In this document: in pieces, positions 62,690 to 64,000 of the stretch
How positions within the stretch are numbered: the stretch's first letter is position 1
Layout: every line of letters starts with the position of its first letter
From: Eudromia elegans
Taxonomy: Eukaryota; Chordata; Aves; Tinamiformes; Tinamidae
Length of the DNA: 64,000 nucleotides
Assembly (NCBI GenBank): GCA_003342815.1
Contig: PTEX01000024.1
Location: 5,248,799 to 5,312,798, forward strand
Direction of reading: 5' to 3'
Made by a program: the position numbers and the translations under genes
Notes under the pieces: model-generated
The model's input: only the letters and a program-made list of their open reading frames with translations
Told to the model about the DNA's origin: nothing
Databases searched by the model: none

Positions 62690-64000
62690 TGCCACTTACT
62701 ATATCGGAAATGCCTTGCTCAAAACTGTCTTAAAGCTTCATGTGTGGCTGGCATGGCATGGCTAGAGGCCTTACCTAGATGACCTTTCACATCCCTCTAA
62801 GAATAGATCCTTCTCAATGGGGCTTTCTTTCAGTGGCAGGTGGGGTTGTGCGTTACCTCGGGCACTTTCTCAGTGAAGCATGTGAAAATTAGACCAGATT
62901 TCACTGTTCTGTAGTGATATTGGCATTTCTTAGTGAAAAGTCTTCCTTTTATATTCACCTTTAAAATGTATTTAAATAAAAATGATATTTAATACCAAGG
63001 CCAATGCCTAGACCGTTTAAAGACATGTGCTTTATTTTCATGCCAGATAATCTAAACTTGAGTGTATTGATTTGGATTAACTTAATATTAACAGCAGCAG
63101 TTCAGAATTAATATTTCATAATCAAGGCTTATGGAATCTAATGTTAGGATTGAGCACCCTCAGTTTGAGTTAAGGCATGGGTTGATTGATTAACAAACTG
63201 GCGTGCAAGTTCAAGGCAGAGGTGGGATGAGATTTTTTTTTCCTGCTTTTCAAGTTACAGCTAACAGCACTGAAAAAGTGTTAATCATCTATCTACTGGT
63301 CTCTTAAGTCTCTAATATTACAAGTATATCTTTCATTTTTACAACTATCTTTGGGAGGAGGAAAAAAGCAAAAGAAAACTGGAGTACTATATTTGAAAAG
63401 TGACATTTTCTATTTTAATTATCGTTTTTATAACATGTCAGCAACTATTAAATGACTTGAAAGTGGGAGCTGTGAATGACAGGCTTGGTGTAAGTGGGAA
63501 ATACCTTCCAAGCCAATGCCGTCTTTTTTTAAATTGAGAATGGATTCTCCTATTGCTCCTTTTGTCAGATTTCAAGGCTCCAGCTGCTTTAGGACTACAT
63601 CCCATGCTAGGTTTTAACTTCATTACAAATTTTATGCTTATTTCAGGTATTGCAAGATAGATATTTGCAGTACTCAGGGGAAATCTCGGTGCCCTATCTG
63701 CCATAGTTGAACAGCTGACCTAAGTATACTTAATATTCTACTTAATATATTTGGTATTTAAAGAGAGAATGAGGGGAGGAGGGCATGTTGTGTTTGGCAA
63801 TGTGCACTGTCACTGCAGGCTTGTCCATCAGCGCTGCTGGGTGCTTTGGAAAGCAGTGTTGTGCCAGGGCTTAAAGTCCACGGCTCCCATTTGCTCTCTG
63901 TTTCAACAAGAGGAGCTGCTGTAATTGCAATTTCCTCTCTGTAAATGCTCAGACTCGATTTGAGCATAGTGAAATAGTAGTTTTTTTTGTTTTGTAATCC

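Larger units (their letters stand above)
58372..64000. other. Noncoding stretch
   Basis: AT-rich apart from the CpG cluster at 59,583-59,739. Frames reach about 119 codons and are not recognisable. Holds an A13 run. The last 1.3 kb is very AT-rich, and nothing further is seen. Confidence 0.65.

Overview
This 64 kb window looks like noncoding DNA from a bird nuclear genome. The best evidence is a short, 5'-truncated CR1 retroposon at about 39,197-39,263. It carries the avian-type CR1 tail: GGTTGGACTAGATGACC, then CCCTTCCGACC, then a doubled ATTCTATG octamer. A second, more decayed CR1 tail lies near 58,300-58,371. The sequence is mostly AT-rich, with many homopolymer runs and short AT repeats. 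One run of 62 Ns (33,918-33,979) abuts a poly-A tract and marks an assembly gap.

I do not recognise any protein-coding gene, tRNA, rRNA, snRNA or microRNA. Stretches without stop codons reach only about 190 codons, occur on both strands and all frames, and overlap each other. The best reading is intergenic DNA or one or more long introns of a vertebrate gene. There are no operons, ribosome binding sites, CRISPR arrays or insertion sequences, and none would be expected.

Layout. 1-3,240: noncoding, with a relic of an ancient amniote repeat at 1,121-1,180. 3,247-3,444: compact CpG-rich patch with a 9-bp-stem hairpin. 3,445-13,080: noncoding, with a second ancient relic at 4,696-4,746 and an 18-bp tandem duplication at 8,011-8,046. 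13,084-20,100: mixed, with GC-richer patches at 13.1, 16.0-16.8 and 20.0 kb, a conserved-looking AT-rich block near 18.5 kb and a 30-nt near-perfect palindrome at 19,154. 20,130-32,740: noncoding, with a CATTC/GAATG cluster (20.3 kb), a 49-bp-period direct repeat (24.69 kb) and two CpG clusters (25.8 and 27.2 kb). 32,740-33,600: the largest GC-rich block, with long overlapping open frames. 33,918-33,979: gap. 36,151-36,327: a 177-bp segment with exon-like borders on the + strand. 39.2 kb: the clear CR1. 44-52 kb: three AT-rich blocks with homeodomain and octamer-like motifs that resemble conserved noncoding elements. 58.3 kb: the second CR1. 59.6 kb: CpG cluster with a palindromic NotI site. 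The rest is featureless.

No genes can be shown to work together. The items most worth checking are the exon-like segment at 36.15 kb, the GC-rich open-frame block at 32.7-33.6 kb, and the candidate regulatory blocks at 18.5, 46.3 and 51.6 kb.
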